Shown: positions 35,562 to 47,083, counted from the stretch's first letter. The stretch: DNA of 64,000 nucleotides from Clostridium sp. CX1 (GCF_025398335.1 NZ_JAODOO010000003.1:186001-250000); one strand, 5' to 3'. The notes: generated by a model from the letters alone, not told the origin. Translations and numbers: made by a program.

Positions 35562-37112
35562 ATGGAAAAGGTAATCGAAATGCTGGAAATAACCAAAGTT
35601 TTTCCAGGGACTATAGCTAATGACAACGTTAACTTCGAATTGCTTAAAGGTGAAACTCATGTTTTACTAGGTGAGAATGGTGCGGGAAAAACTACACTTA
35701 TGAATATACTCTATGGCCTTTATCAGCCGGAAAAGGGTGAGATTCGTGTAAATGGGAAAGAAGTAAAAATAACTAACCCTAACGATGCTATTAAGCTTGG
35801 TATAGGAATGGTACATCAGCACTTTATGTTAGTTCACAATTTCACAGTAGCAGAAAATATAGTTTTGGGAATAGAGCCAAAAAAAGGGCTTAGAATTGAT
35901 ATAAAGAAGGCCGAGGAAGATGTTAAAGGTATAGCAGATAAATATGGATTTAATATAGATCCAAAGGCTGTTATTGAAGACATATCTGTTGGTCAGCAGC
36001 AAAAGGTTGAAATTTTAAAGGCTTTATACAGAGGTGCGGATATACTTATACTAGATGAGCCTACAGCAGTTTTAACTCCTCAGGAAATAGAAGAGCTTGG
36101 AGTTATTATAGACAATCTAAAGGAAGAGGGAAAATCAGTTATTCTAATAACTCATAAATTAAAAGAAGTTATGAAAATGAGTGATAGAGTAACTATAATA
36201 AGAAGAGGTAAGGTAACTGGAACTGTAAAAACTAAGGAGACTAATATAGATGAGCTTGCAGAGCTTATGGTTGGAAGAAAGGTAAACTTAGTGGTAGAAA
36301 AAGCTGAAGCTAAGGCGGCAGGTGAGGTACTTAATGTAGAAAATCTTGTAGTTAAGGATCACAGAGGTGTAGAAGCAGTAAAAGGGGTAAGTCTAGCTGT
36401 TAAAGCTGGAGAGATTGTGGGTATAGCTGGTGTTGACGGAAATGGTCAAACAGAATTAATAGAAGCTATAACAGGACTAAGAAAGTCAGAGTCTGGAAAG
36501 ATAACCTTAGAAGGTAAAGACATTTTTGGTAAAAGCCCAAGACAGATTACAGATAGTGGATTATCCCACATTCCTGAAGATAGACATAAGAGGGGATTGA
36601 TTCTAGGTTATTCTCTTTTTGAGAATTCGGTACTAGGAACATATCATCAAAAGCCTTTTAGCAATGGTATAGTGATGAATTACGGAGAAATACGTAGGCA
36701 TTGCCAGAAATTAATAGAAGAGTTTGATGTTAGAACACCAAATGACGAGGTAAAAGCATCTGCATTATCTGGAGGTAATCAGCAAAAGTTAATAGCAGCA
36801 AGAGAAATTGCAAAGGATCCTGATCTTATAATTGCCTCACAGCCTACAAGAGGAATAGACGTAGGAGCTATAGAGTATATTCACAAAAGATTAGTTGCAG
36901 AAAGAGATAAAGGAAAGGCTGTTTTACTAGTATCCCTTGAACTAGATGAGATAATGGCTCTTTCAGATAGAATAGCAGTTATGTACGATGGAAGAATAGT
37001 GGATATACTAGATAGAAAGGATGCAGATGAAAAGAAACTAGGGGTACTTATGGCAGGAGGATCCTTGGAGAATAAAGAAGAGGTGAATGATGGTGAGCAA
37101 AGGGGACAATAA
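35562..37112 (+). CDS. Nucleoside ABC transporter, double-ATPase subunit
   Basis: 516 residues from the ATG at 35562, with AAGGAGG upstream; earlier in-frame codons read through the hairpin region and are unlikely. The first ABC domain has Walker A GENGAGKTT, signature SVGQQQKVE and Walker B LILDEPTAVL. The second has a degenerate Walker A (GVDGNGQTE), signature LSGGNQQK and IIASQPTRGID. The fused, asymmetric layout is that of the NupA/YufO sugar-type importers. Confidence 0.94.
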   Translation: MEKVIEMLEITKVFPGTIANDNVNFELLKGETHVLLGENGAGKTTLMNILYGLYQPEKGEIRVNGKEVKITNPNDAIKLGIGMVHQHFMLVHNFTVAENIVLGIEPKKGLRIDIKKAEEDVKGIADKYGFNIDPKAVIEDISVGQQQKVEILKALYRGADILILDEPTAVLTPQEIEELGVIIDNLKEEGKSVILITHKLKEVMKMSDRVTIIRRGKVTGTVKTKETNIDELAELMVGRKVNLVVEKAEAKAAGEVLNVENLVVKDHRGVEAVKGVSLAVKAGEIVGIAGVDGNGQTELIEAITGLRKSESGKITLEGKDIFGKSPRQITDSGLSHIPEDRHKRGLILGYSLFENSVLGTYHQKPFSNGIVMNYGEIRRHCQKLIEEFDVRTPNDEVKASALSGGNQQKLIAAREIAKDPDLIIASQPTRGIDVGAIEYIHKRLVAERDKGKAVLLVSLELDEIMALSDRIAVMYDGRIVDILDRKDADEKKLGVLMAGGSLENKEEVNDGEQRGQ

Positions 37113-38199
37113 GAATAACGGAAGGAATATAGTAACAGATGCTTTGAAAAGCCTTGCATTTCCGTTTTTTTCAATAATAGTGTCATTATTTGTTGCTGTA
37201 TTTTTCGTAATGTGGGCAAAGGAATATTCAATTACTGAATATTTTACAGCCTTAAGCGATTTAATAACTGTAATCGTAAATGGAAGCTTCGGTGATCCTG
37301 CAAAGACTTTGGAAACTATGGTTTTTGTAACACCTTTAATATTTACAGGGGTTGCCCATGCTATAGCTTTTAAGTGTGGACTATTTAACATTGGAGTTGA
37401 GGGACAGTTTACATTGGGATTAATTTGTGCAGCTATAGTTGGTTTAATTCCAGGATTAAGTCCATGGATACATGTACCTTTAATAATTTTATCAGGTATA
37501 GTAGGTGGAGGAATATGGGCAGGAATACCAGGATATTTAAAAGCTAAATTTGGTACCAATGAAGTTATTAATACAATTATGATGAACTATATTAGTATAA
37601 ATGTAGTTAACATAATTGTACTTAGAACACCTATTGGTGTTGCATCAAAAGCATCTACACCAACAATACAAGAAAGTGCCCAATTTCTTAAATTTAGTAC
37701 AATCAGCAGAGCTAATATAGGACTTATATTTGCTGTTATTTGCGCACTACTTATATACTGGCTACTTTGGAAAACTACTGTGGGATATGAAATAAGAGCA
37801 GTAGGTATAAATGCCTTTGGAGCAGAGTATGGTGGAATAAATATTGCAAGAAATACTATACTAACAATGGTTTTATCCGGTGCCATTGCAGGTATTGGGG
37901 GAGCATCTCACTTAGCAGGGGTAATGTACAGCAGTACAGATTTAATGGGTTTTATAGGATACGGATTTGATGGTATAGCTGTTGCTCTTTTGGCCAAGAG
38001 TAATCCTATAGGATGTATACCGGCAGCAATATTGTTTGGAGCTTTAAACAGCAGTTCAAGAATGCTTCAGTTAAATTCAATACCTAAAGAAATAGTTTAT
38101 TTAATACAATCAATTGTTATAATCTTTGTTGCTACAGACTACATAGTAAAATACTTTGAAAACAAAAGAAGAAAGAAAGGGGCGATAGTAAATGGATAA
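37087..38199 (+). CDS. Nucleoside ABC transporter permease 1
   Basis: 370 residues, about 8-10 membrane helices. The branched-chain/ribose-type permease signature FNIGVEGQFTLG lies at ~98-109 and GTNEVINTIMMNYI at ~158-171. The start overlaps the ATPase gene by 26 bases, which indicates translational coupling. It matches the NupB/YufP type. Confidence 0.92.
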   Translation: MMVSKGDNKNNGRNIVTDALKSLAFPFFSIIVSLFVAVFFVMWAKEYSITEYFTALSDLITVIVNGSFGDPAKTLETMVFVTPLIFTGVAHAIAFKCGLFNIGVEGQFTLGLICAAIVGLIPGLSPWIHVPLIILSGIVGGGIWAGIPGYLKAKFGTNEVINTIMMNYISINVVNIIVLRTPIGVASKASTPTIQESAQFLKFSTISRANIGLIFAVICALLIYWLLWKTTVGYEIRAVGINAFGAEYGGINIARNTILTMVLSGAIAGIGGASHLAGVMYSSTDLMGFIGYGFDGIAVALLAKSNPIGCIPAAILFGALNSSSRMLQLNSIPKEIVYLIQSIVIIFVATDYIVKYFENKRRKKGAIVNG

Positions 38200-39124
38200 T
38201 GCAGGACTTATTATTATAATAATAGCATCTACCTTGAGAATGGCAACACCACTTATATTTGCAGGTCTTGGCGGTGTGTTTTCAGAAAGAGCTGGTGTTG
38301 TAAACGTTGGTCTTGATGGAATGATGACAATAGGTGCGTTTTTTGCAGTTTTCGGTTCCTACATTACAGGAAGCCCCCTAGTTGGAATTTTATTTGCTGC
38401 AATAGCAGGTGGACTTTTAGCTTTACTTCATGCTTTTTTAAGTATTCACTTAAGAGCTGACCAGGTTATATCTGGTACCGCTATTAATCTTTTTTCAACA
38501 GCTTTTGCTAGCTTTCTTATATTTAAAATATTTAAAAAGGGCGGTCAGACAGATATAGTAACAGGACTTTCATATAACATACCAGCAGCTATAAAAGAAA
38601 TCCCTTTTATAGGCCCATTAATAGGAGGGTTAAACTGGTTTGTAATATTGGCTTTAATACTTGTATTTGTATCAAGTTTTGTATTGTTTAAAACTCCACT
38701 AGGACTAAGAATAAGAGCTGTAGGAGAACACCCAAGTGCAGCAGATACTTTAGGAATAAGTGTTTATAAAACAAGATATTTATGTGTAATACTTTCCGGA
38801 GTGCTTGCAGGTATTGGTGGAGCAGCTTTGTCTATAGGAATGACTCCTGTTTACAAAGAAGGAATGGTTTCAGGACGTGGTTTTATAGCTTTAGCGGCTA
38901 TGATATTTGGTAATTGGAATCCAAAGGGAACTATGTGGGCTTGCTTGTTATTTGCCTTTGGTAACGCATTGGAGATAAATGCACAGAGCCTTGCTCTAAA
39001 TATACCTACTGAAATTTATACTATGATACCATATATATTAACTATGCTTGCTTTGGCAGGATTTGTCGGAAAGACTACTGCACCAGCAGCAGATGGAGTT
39101 CCATACGAAAAGGGACAGAGATAA
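38192..39124 (+). CDS. Nucleoside ABC transporter permease 2
   Basis: 310 residues. GVVNVGLDGMMTIGAFFAVF and RADQVISGTAINLF are the paired motifs of this family, and GEHPSAADTLGISVYKTRY is the cytoplasmic coupling loop. The gene overlaps the preceding permease by eight bases. It is of the NupC/YufQ type and completes the importer (binding protein, ATPase, two permeases). Confidence 0.92.
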   Translation: MDNAGLIIIIIASTLRMATPLIFAGLGGVFSERAGVVNVGLDGMMTIGAFFAVFGSYITGSPLVGILFAAIAGGLLALLHAFLSIHLRADQVISGTAINLFSTAFASFLIFKIFKKGGQTDIVTGLSYNIPAAIKEIPFIGPLIGGLNWFVILALILVFVSSFVLFKTPLGLRIRAVGEHPSAADTLGISVYKTRYLCVILSGVLAGIGGAALSIGMTPVYKEGMVSGRGFIALAAMIFGNWNPKGTMWACLLFAFGNALEINAQSLALNIPTEIYTMIPYILTMLALAGFVGKTTAPAADGVPYEKGQR

Positions 39125-39154
39125 AAGAGAGTTTGCTTCAGCAAACTCTCTTTT
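39123..39154 (+). terminator. Terminator of nucleoside importer operon
   Basis: AAAAGAGAGTTTGC and GCAAACTCTCTTTT flank a TTCA loop. Confidence 0.85.
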
Positions 39155-39304
39155 GTATATCCAGATAATTTAGGTTATATACACTTAAAAGAAAAATCTA
39201 CAGTTATTTCCCATGCCCAATTTTTCATTCCTAATTTTATAAGTTCTTTGTTAATGATATAATAAAATGAGCAAAATAATAGGGCGTAGAAATGGGGTGT
39301 TAAC

Positions 39305-40672
39305 ATGAATATGGATTTTAGTTTAAGTTTAACTCAAGAACAGAAACTTATAATGACTCAAGAAATGCAGTTATCTGTAAAACTTCTTCAGATGTCAGGC
39401 TTTGAACTGCAAGAATATGTAGAAAAAGAGCTTCAAGAGAATCCTGTACTTGATTCTAAAGCACCATCTTCCGCTAAAGAAGACAAGGATAAGGTTGATT
39501 ACAAAGAATTGGTCAAGTACTTTGAATTTGACAACTACAGTCATCACAGTTATGAAAAAAGTGATGAAGAAGAAATATCACCCTTTAACTTTATATCTGA
39601 GAAAAAATCATTGAAGGAATACTTAAGAGAACAGGTTAGGGATCTAAATGAAAAGGATTATATTAAGTCTATATGTTTATACTTGGTAGAAAATATTGAT
39701 GAAAAAGGGTATCTATCAATAAAGGAAAATGAAATAAGTAGAGAACTGAAAATTAAGGAAGAGATTATAAAGTATTGTATAAGAGTAATTCAATCTCTTG
39801 AACCAGATGGAATTGGTGCTAAAGACTTACGGGAGTGTCTAAAGATACAGATTGATAAAAAAGGTATAAAGGATGAAAATATATTTAAAATAATAGACGA
39901 GCATCTAGAACTGCTGGCAGAAAACAAATATAATTCTATAGCAAAGTCTCTCGGTATAGATGTAAAAAAAGCACAGGAATATGGAGATATAATCAAGTCG
40001 CTTCAACCGAAACCTTCCAGAGGATTTTTTACAGGTGAGGAAGTTAAGTACATAACTCCTGATGCTTATATAAAAAAAGTCGACAATGAGTACTACATAA
40101 TAATGAATGATGATATTATACCAAAGCTTACAATAAATGAAATATACAAAGAAATAATTACTAATGAAAACGATAAAAATGCAGTAGATTATGTAAAAGA
40201 AAAATTAAACAGTGCTATATTCTTAATTAAGAGCATTCAACATAGAAAAAGTACAATATATAGAGTTTTAGAAAAGATACTGGAAAAACAAAGGGATTAT
40301 TTTGATTTTGGTGATGAATATTTAAGGCCTATGACACTGAAAGAAATAGCGGAAGAGCTAGAGATGCATGAATCTACAATTAGTAGAGCAATTAGGGATA
40401 AATATATATATACACATAAAGGCACTATAAAGATAAAGGATTTATTTACTACAGCAATATCTTCTAACTCAACAGGAGAAGATGTATCAGTAAAAATTAT
40501 TAAGAAGACCATAAAAGAACTTGTGGACAAAGAGGACAAAGAAAAGCCGCTTTCTGATCAGGTTATATGTGATTTAATAAATAAAGAAGGAATGAATATT
40601 TCCAGACGTACTGTAGCAAAATATAGAGAGGAAATGGGAATAAAGTCATCTAAGGGGAGAAAGAGATTCTAA
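39305..40672 (+). CDS. rpoN: RNA polymerase sigma-54 factor
   Basis: 455 residues. The Gln/Leu-rich region I (LTQEQKLIMTQEMQLSVKLL) binds activator and core. A core-binding region lies at ~100-280. The helix-turn-helix MHESTISRAIRDKYIYT is at about residues 350-366, and the RpoN box SRRTVAKYREEMGI is near the C-terminus. It directs transcription from -24/-12 promoters with enhancer-binding ATPases, none of which is in this window. A hairpin overlapping the stop (GGGGAGAA/TTCTCCCC, 40654-40680) may end the transcript. Confidence 0.95.
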   Translation: MNMDFSLSLTQEQKLIMTQEMQLSVKLLQMSGFELQEYVEKELQENPVLDSKAPSSAKEDKDKVDYKELVKYFEFDNYSHHSYEKSDEEEISPFNFISEKKSLKEYLREQVRDLNEKDYIKSICLYLVENIDEKGYLSIKENEISRELKIKEEIIKYCIRVIQSLEPDGIGAKDLRECLKIQIDKKGIKDENIFKIIDEHLELLAENKYNSIAKSLGIDVKKAQEYGDIIKSLQPKPSRGFFTGEEVKYITPDAYIKKVDNEYYIIMNDDIIPKLTINEIYKEIITNENDKNAVDYVKEKLNSAIFLIKSIQHRKSTIYRVLEKILEKQRDYFDFGDEYLRPMTLKEIAEELEMHESTISRAIRDKYIYTHKGTIKIKDLFTTAISSNSTGEDVSVKIIKKTIKELVDKEDKEKPLSDQVICDLINKEGMNISRRTVAKYREEMGIKSSKGRKRF

Positions 40673-40742
40673 TTCTCCCCATTGTTCACAATTTGTTCAT
40701 ACTTTTTTTGAAAATACTATTTAAAAAAATTTTTATTTAATT

Positions 40743-40790
40743 TATAATATAAGTGGGACAAGAAAAAGTGCACTGGGACATTAAATGACC
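40743..40790 (+). promoter_or_regulatory. cggR-gapA promoter with CggR-type operator
   Basis: A TATAAT (40743-40748) is followed by two GGGACA blocks (40755-40760 and 40775-40780) exactly 20 bp apart, each followed by a partial inverted half. The B. subtilis CggR operator has the same CGGGAC repeat spacing of two helical turns. It lies just after the likely transcription start, so repression by blocking is expected. No clear -35 is visible. Confidence 0.7.
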
Positions 40791-40805
40791 AAGGGGGTGT
40801 TGTAA

Positions 40806-41831
40806 GTGGAAGATGTGCTAAAATTACAACAGAAGATAGTACCAGAGCTTGTGGAATTACTTGAGAAAAGGTATAACATTCTGAGAACAATATATTACAA
40901 TCAGCCCATTGGTAGAAGGGTACTTGCTAATAACCTAGAAATTGGAGAAAGAATTGTAAGAACTGAAATTAACTTTTTAAAAGGTCAGAATTTTATAGAA
41001 ATAAATACACCAGGCATGACAATAACTAAAGAGGGCGAAGAAATAATTGATAAGCTGAAAGATTTTATACATGCGATGAAAGGATTGTCTGAAATAGAAA
41101 AGTTTATTAAGGACAGCCTAATGTTAAAAAAGGTAATAGTTGTTCCTGGAAATCTTGATGAAGATAAAACAGTAGTAAATGAAATTGGAAGAGCGGCAGC
41201 AGGTTATTTGAAGAGCATAATAGCAGATAAGAGCATAATTGCAATTACCGGTGGCTCTACAATAAAAGAACTGATTGATAACATGCCTAAAATGTCTAGT
41301 TTTAAAGATATTTTAGTGGTGCCTGCTAGAGGCGGAATGGGAAGAAATATAGAGACTCAGGCGAACACCCTTGCTGAAAAACTTGCTAGCAAACTAGAGG
41401 GGAATTATAGATTACTTCATGTGCCTGATAACCTAAGTGATAAAGCTATGAGCACTATAATTCAAGAAAAAGATGTTAAAGACATTTTAGACACTGTATA
41501 TAATGCTAACATTTTAATATACGGTATTGGTAGAGCAGATGAAATGTCCAGAAGAAGGGGATTAATTTCAGAAGAAATACAGAAGATAGAGAACTCTGGA
41601 GCAGTTGGAGAAGCCTTTGGGTATTACCATGATGAAGAAGGAAAAATTGTGTACTCTACACCAAGTATAGGAATAAGAAATGAAGAGATAGGGAAAATAG
41701 ATACATTGATAGCTGTAGCTGGTGGAAAAGAAAAAGCAGAAGCAATTATTTCTATACAAAAAAACTACCATAATAGTGTATTAGTAACAGATGAAGGTGC
41801 TGCCAGAGAGATAATGGAACTTTTAAAATAG
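40806..41831 (+). CDS. cggR: Central glycolytic genes regulator CggR (SorC/DeoR type)
   Basis: 341 residues from the GTG at 40806 (RBS GGGGGTG). An N-terminal winged-helix region (RRVLANNLEIGERIVRTEIN) precedes a SorC sugar-phosphate-binding domain (AITGGSTIKELIDNMP; VVPARGGMGRNIETQANT; IYGIGRADEM). In Bacillus, fructose-1,6-bisphosphate releases CggR from DNA. Position directly upstream of gapA and the operator at its own promoter support the same autoregulated control here. Confidence 0.93.
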   Translation: MEDVLKLQQKIVPELVELLEKRYNILRTIYYNQPIGRRVLANNLEIGERIVRTEINFLKGQNFIEINTPGMTITKEGEEIIDKLKDFIHAMKGLSEIEKFIKDSLMLKKVIVVPGNLDEDKTVVNEIGRAAAGYLKSIIADKSIIAITGGSTIKELIDNMPKMSSFKDILVVPARGGMGRNIETQANTLAEKLASKLEGNYRLLHVPDNLSDKAMSTIIQEKDVKDILDTVYNANILIYGIGRADEMSRRRGLISEEIQKIENSGAVGEAFGYYHDEEGKIVYSTPSIGIRNEEIGKIDTLIAVAGGKEKAEAIISIQKNYHNSVLVTDEGAAREIMELLK

Positions 41832-41873
41832 CCAATAAATTTTATCATATATATAAATTATTTAATTGTTTAG

Positions 41874-42893
<1,020 letters not shown>

Positions 42894-42932
42894 CCAGAGA
42901 GCCTAAATCTCTGATTTAGTGCGAATCGGTTA

Positions 42933-43018
42933 CTCCTCAGAGGTAACGATGAGGAGTTTCATATATTAATAAAATAGGTCTGGTTTTGTAGTTTTGGCTA
43001 TAAGGCCAGACCCTTTTT
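42933..43018 (+). terminator. Tandem hairpins between gapA and pgk
   Basis: CTCCTCA/TGAGGAG (42933-42956) is followed by GGTCTGG/CCAGACC (42977-43012) with a five-T tail. Much of the cggR-gapA message probably ends here, leaving pgk with partial readthrough or its own promoter. Confidence 0.75.
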
Positions 43019-43090
43019 AATAAGTTAAGCTATTTGATAGGATTAATGTTTGGAAGTAATTGGTTAGGCAAATGATAGAAACTGATATAT

Positions 43091-43138
43091 AATTGGGAAT
43101 GGGGGATTGGGAGTGAAAATGACCCACCATTCCCAATT
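43091..43138. repeat. Inverted repeat upstream of pgk
   Basis: AATTGGGAATGG (43091-43102) pairs with CCATTCCCAATT (43127-43138), followed by CAAATTCTCAATTG. It is a member of the AATTG-rich intergenic hairpins. Confidence 0.5.
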
Positions 43139-43172
43139 CCAAATTCTCAATTGAAGAAAAGGAGTGTTATAA

Positions 43173-44369
43173 ATGGCTTTTAACAAAAAGACAATTGAAG
43201 ATGTAGAAGTAAAAGGAAAAAAGGTTTTGGTGAGATGTGATTTTAATGTTCCGCTAATAGATGGAAAAATTACTGATGAAAATAGATTAGTAGGTGCAAT
43301 GCCTACTATAAAGTACTTAGTTGAAAATGGTGCAAAAGTAATACTTTGTTCACATCTTGGAAAACCAAAGGGAGAGCCAAAGAAAGAGTTATCATTAGCA
43401 CCAGTTGCTAATAGACTATCAGAAATGCTTGGAAAAGAAGTAGTGTTCGCTGCTGATGACAATGTTGTTGGAGAAAATGCTAAGAAAGCAGTAGCTGAAA
43501 TGAAAGATGGCGATGTTGTACTACTAGAAAACACAAGATACAGAAAAGAAGAAACTAAGAATGAGGAGAACTTTTCAAAGGAATTAGCATCACTTGCAGA
43601 AGTTTTTGTTAATGATGCTTTTGGAACAGCTCACAGAGCACACTGTTCAACAGTTGGAGTTACTGAATTCTTACCGGTTTCAGTATGCGGATATTTAATT
43701 CAAAAAGAATTAAAGTTCTTAGGAAATGCAGTTGAAAATCCAGTAAGACCATTTGTAGCAATACTTGGTGGAGCAAAGGTTTCAGATAAGCTTGGAGTTA
43801 TAAACAATCTATTAGAAAAAGTAGATACTTTAATAATAGGTGGAGGAATGGCATATACATTCTTAAAGGCTCTAGGCCATGAAGTTGGAAATTCACTTTT
43901 AGAAGCAGACAAAATTGATTATGCAAAAGAAATGATGAAAAAAGCGGAAGAAAAAGGAGTTAAATTACTGCTTCCAGTAGATGTAACTTACGCTGAAAAG
44001 TTTGGAAAAGATGAAACTCCTATAGTTTCAGAAGGAAGAGATATACCTTCTGATCACGAAGGTTTAGACATAGGACCAAAGAGCGCAGAATTATTTGCTC
44101 AAGCAGTAAAGGAAGCTAAAACAGTTGTTTGGAACGGACCGATGGGAGTATTTGAATTCCCAAGCTTTGCAAAAGGAACTTATGCTGTTGCAGAGGCTAT
44201 GGCTAGCTCAGATGCTACCACAATAATCGGAGGAGGAGACAGTGCATCAGCTGTTAACAACCTAGGATTTGGAGATAAGATGACTCATATATCAACAGGT
44301 GGTGGAGCTTCTCTTGAGTTCCTAGAAGGTAAGGAATTACCAGGGATTACTGCACTTAACGATAAATAG
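43173..44369 (+). CDS. pgk: Phosphoglycerate kinase
   Basis: 398 residues. Substrate motif [25 protein letters not shown] and [13 protein letters not shown] are in the N-domain. The ATP-domain shows [14 protein letters not shown] and [11 protein letters not shown]. The length is normal for monomeric bacterial PGK. It makes ATP from 1,3-bisphosphoglycerate. AAGGAGTG precedes the ATG. Confidence 0.97.
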   Translation: MAFNKKTIEDVEVKGKKVLVRCDFNVPLIDGKITDENRLVGAMPTIKYLVENGAKVILCSHLGKPKGEPKKELSLAPVANRLSEMLGKEVVFAADDNVVGENAKKAVAEMKDGDVVLLENTRYRKEETKNEENFSKELASLAEVFVNDAFGTAHRAHCSTVGVTEFLPVSVCGYLIQKELKFLGNAVENPVRPFVAILGGAKVSDKLGVINNLLEKVDTLIIGGGMAYTFLKALGHEVGNSLLEADKIDYAKEMMKKAEEKGVKLLLPVDVTYAEKFGKDETPIVSEGRDIPSDHEGLDIGPKSAELFAQAVKEAKTVVWNGPMGVFEFPSFAKGTYAVAEAMASSDATTIIGGGDSASAVNNLGFGDKMTHISTGGGASLEFLEGKELPGITALNDK

Positions 44370-44720
44370 GATTATAACTTAAGATGTAGATAGGTATATA
44401 TAGTAAATTTTAATACTTGATTAACTATATATACCTTAATCATATTTTAAGCTAGCTTTCAATTAGAATTGTTTAGATTGAATCCATATATCTTAGTCAA
44501 TTTAATTTATAAAAGAAAATGTTAACTAAAAATTTTAGAATATATTTAAATTAAAAAGATGAAAATATTTACATATAAAATAAAAAGAAATAGGGAAGTT
44601 ATTATTAATAAATAATCAAGACTAAAAATTTTAAAATATGACACATATGTGATATAATTTATTTATAAATAATAATTATCCCTGACTCTAAAATAAATAA
44701 AGGGATCGAGGTAGATAATA
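44370..44720 (+). other. Intergenic pgk-tpiA with hairpin and putative promoter
   Basis: AGGTATATATAGT (44392-44404) pairs with ACTATATATACCT (44424-44436), a likely weak terminator. A TATAAT at 44653-44658 is a possible -10 for tpiA; no convincing -35 accompanies it. Nothing else is recognised in the remaining AT-rich sequence. Confidence 0.45.
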
Positions 44721-45467
44721 ATGAGAAAATCTATAATAGCTGGAAACTGGAAAATGAACAATACTATAGAAGAAGGATTAAAGTTAGTTGAGGGATTAAT
44801 ACCTGCAGTAAAGGATGCAAAAGGTGATGTAGTAGTTTGTCCACCATTTATTGCATTAGATGCAGTTTTAAAAGCGGTAAAGGGAACTAACATAAAAGTT
44901 GGAGCACAAAATATGCATTTTGAAGAAAGTGGAGCATATACTGGAGAGGTAGCACCAGCAATGCTTGCACAAATGGGAGTGGAATATGTAATAATTGGAC
45001 ATAGTGAGAGAAGACAATATTTCAATGAGACAGATGAAACTGTAAACAAAAAGACTAAGAAGGCATTAGAGCATAACTTAGTACCTATAGTTTGCTGCGG
45101 TGAGTCCTTAGAAGAAAGAGAAGCAAATGTAACTGAAGAAGTTTTAGGAAGACAAATAAAACTAGATTTAGCAGGACTTAAAACTGAGCAAGTTGAAAAA
45201 GTAGTTATAGCTTATGAGCCAATTTGGGCTATAGGAACAGGAAAAACAGCTACAGATGAACAAGCAAACGAAACTATAGCATATATAAGAAGTGTAATAA
45301 CTTCAATGTACGGAAAAGACGCAGCTGACAAAGTAAGAATTCAATACGGCGGTTCTGTAAAGCCATCTACAATAAAAGCTCAAATGGCTCAATCAGACAT
45401 AGATGGAGCATTAGTGGGCGGAGCTAGTTTAAAGGCAGAAGATTTCGCAGCAATAGTTAACTATTAA
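44721..45467 (+). CDS. tpiA: Triosephosphate isomerase
   Basis: 248 residues. N-terminal AGNWKMNN with the catalytic lysine, [11 protein letters not shown] with the catalytic histidine, and [14 protein letters not shown] with the catalytic glutamate are all present. The phosphate loop is IQYGGSVKP. It interconverts dihydroxyacetone phosphate and glyceraldehyde-3-phosphate. Gene order matches other Firmicutes. Confidence 0.97.
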   Translation: MRKSIIAGNWKMNNTIEEGLKLVEGLIPAVKDAKGDVVVCPPFIALDAVLKAVKGTNIKVGAQNMHFEESGAYTGEVAPAMLAQMGVEYVIIGHSERRQYFNETDETVNKKTKKALEHNLVPIVCCGESLEEREANVTEEVLGRQIKLDLAGLKTEQVEKVVIAYEPIWAIGTGKTATDEQANETIAYIRSVITSMYGKDAADKVRIQYGGSVKPSTIKAQMAQSDIDGALVGGASLKAEDFAAIVNY

Positions 45468-45477
45468 TTCAGTGAAC

Positions 45478-45532
45478 AGTTGAAAGTTAAGAATTGATAG
45501 GTGCCTAAACTATTAGCTTTTAACTTTCAACT
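45478..45532. repeat. 13-bp inverted repeat between tpiA and gpmI
   Basis: AGTTGAAAGTTAA (45478-45490) pairs with TTAACTTTCAACT (45520-45532). It ends shortly before the gpmI ribosome binding site. Confidence 0.5.
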
Positions 45533-45551
45533 TACAAATTTGGAGGTAGAA

Positions 45552-47081
45552 ATGAGTAAGAAACCAGTAGCATTAATCATACTTGACGGATTCGGAATTT
45601 CAGACAAAGTAGAAGGAAACGCAGTTAAGGCAGCATATAAGCCAAATTATGATAGATATTTGGCCAACTACCCTAATACAGAAATAGGGGCTAGCGGCAT
45701 GAGTGTTGGACTACCTGAAGGACAAATGGGTAACTCAGAAGTTGGACACTTAAATATAGGTGCAGGAAGAGTAGTATATCAAATGTTGACTAGGATAACT
45801 AAGTCAATAAAGGATGGAGACTTTTTTGAAAATGAAGCTCTAAATAAGGCTATAAAAAACGCTAAAGAAAACAATTCAACACTTCATATAATGGGACTTT
45901 TATCCCCAGGAGGAGTCCATTCACACACAGATCATCTTAAAGGCATTCTAAAATTAGCAAAAGGAAAAGGTGTTCAAAAGGTATATCTTCACGGATTTCT
46001 TGATGGAAGAGATGTTCCTCCAGCTTCAGCTAAAGAGTATATATCAGATATAGAAAGTTTTATGAAAGAGCTTGGAACTGGAGAAATAGCAACAGTATCA
46101 GGAAGATACTATGCTATGGATAGAGACAAGAGATGGGAAAGAGTTCAGCTTGCATACAATGCAATGGTTCTTGGTAAAGGTGAGGAAGCAGCAAGTGCTA
46201 TAGAAGCTGTTGATAAATCATATAATGATAACAAAACAGACGAATTTGTACTTCCATCAATAATAGTGGAAGGCGGAAAGCCAAAGGCCACTATAAAGAA
46301 TAAGGACTCTGTAATATTCTTTAACTTTAGACCAGACAGAGCTAGGGAAATAACAAGAGCTATAAATGATAAGGTATTTGATGGTTTTGAGAGAGAAACT
46401 CTAGATCTTACCTTTATATCCTTAACTGAGTATGATGTAACTTTAGAAGGTGTAGATGTAGCCTTTGGAAATGAAAGTTACGCAAATACTTTAGGAGAGT
46501 ATGTAAGTAAACTAGGAAAAAATCAATTGAGAATAGCTGAAACAGAGAAATATGCTCATGTAACTTTCTTCTTTAATGGAGGAGTTGAAGAGCCAAATAC
46601 AAATGAAGATAGAGCTCTTATACCATCCCCAAAGGTTGCTACTTACGATATGAAGCCTGAAATGAGTGCCTATGAGCTTACAGAGGAATTATTAAGTAGA
46701 CTTGATGAAGATAAATACGACATGATTATATGTAACTATGCAAATCCAGATATGGTAGGACATACAGGGGTAATTGAAGCAGCTAAAAAAGCTGTAGAAG
46801 CTGTAGATGTATGTTTAGGAAAAGTAGTGGATAAAATATTAGAGAAGGGCGGAACTGCATTTATAACTGCAGATCATGGTAATGCAGAGCAAATGATAGA
46901 TTACTCTACAGGTAAGCCAATGACAGCTCATACAACAGATCCAGTTCCATTCCTATATGTAGCAGCAGAAGCTAAACCATTAAGAGATGGCGGTATACTA
47001 GCAGATATAGCCCCAACAATGCTTCAAGTTATGGGATTAGATAAGCCTACAGAAATGACTGGGAAAAGCCTTATAAAATAA
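45552..47081 (+). CDS. gpmI: 2,3-bisphosphoglycerate-independent phosphoglycerate mutase
   Basis: 509 residues from the ATG at 45552, with TGGAGGT upstream; the frame is open earlier but lacks a ribosome binding site and runs through the hairpin. LIILDGFGIS and QMGNSEVGHLNIG contain the metal site and the phosphoserine nucleophile (Ser ~61). Later metal motifs are NYANPDMVGHTG and TADHGNAEQM. It converts 3- to 2-phosphoglycerate with Mn2+. Confidence 0.97.
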   Translation: MSKKPVALIILDGFGISDKVEGNAVKAAYKPNYDRYLANYPNTEIGASGMSVGLPEGQMGNSEVGHLNIGAGRVVYQMLTRITKSIKDGDFFENEALNKAIKNAKENNSTLHIMGLLSPGGVHSHTDHLKGILKLAKGKGVQKVYLHGFLDGRDVPPASAKEYISDIESFMKELGTGEIATVSGRYYAMDRDKRWERVQLAYNAMVLGKGEEAASAIEAVDKSYNDNKTDEFVLPSIIVEGGKPKATIKNKDSVIFFNFRPDRAREITRAINDKVFDGFERETLDLTFISLTEYDVTLEGVDVAFGNESYANTLGEYVSKLGKNQLRIAETEKYAHVTFFFNGGVEEPNTNEDRALIPSPKVATYDMKPEMSAYELTEELLSRLDEDKYDMIICNYANPDMVGHTGVIEAAKKAVEAVDVCLGKVVDKILEKGGTAFITADHGNAEQMIDYSTGKPMTAHTTDPVPFLYVAAEAKPLRDGGILADIAPTMLQVMGLDKPTEMTGKSLIK

Positions 47082-47083
47082 TC

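Noticed and set aside
37038-37559. Minus-strand ORF of 173 codons within the permease gene
   Set aside because: It is a shadow of the plus-strand permease, with no ribosome binding site and a skewed composition. The same holds for the other long minus-strand ORFs inside grd, pgk, rnr and jetC.
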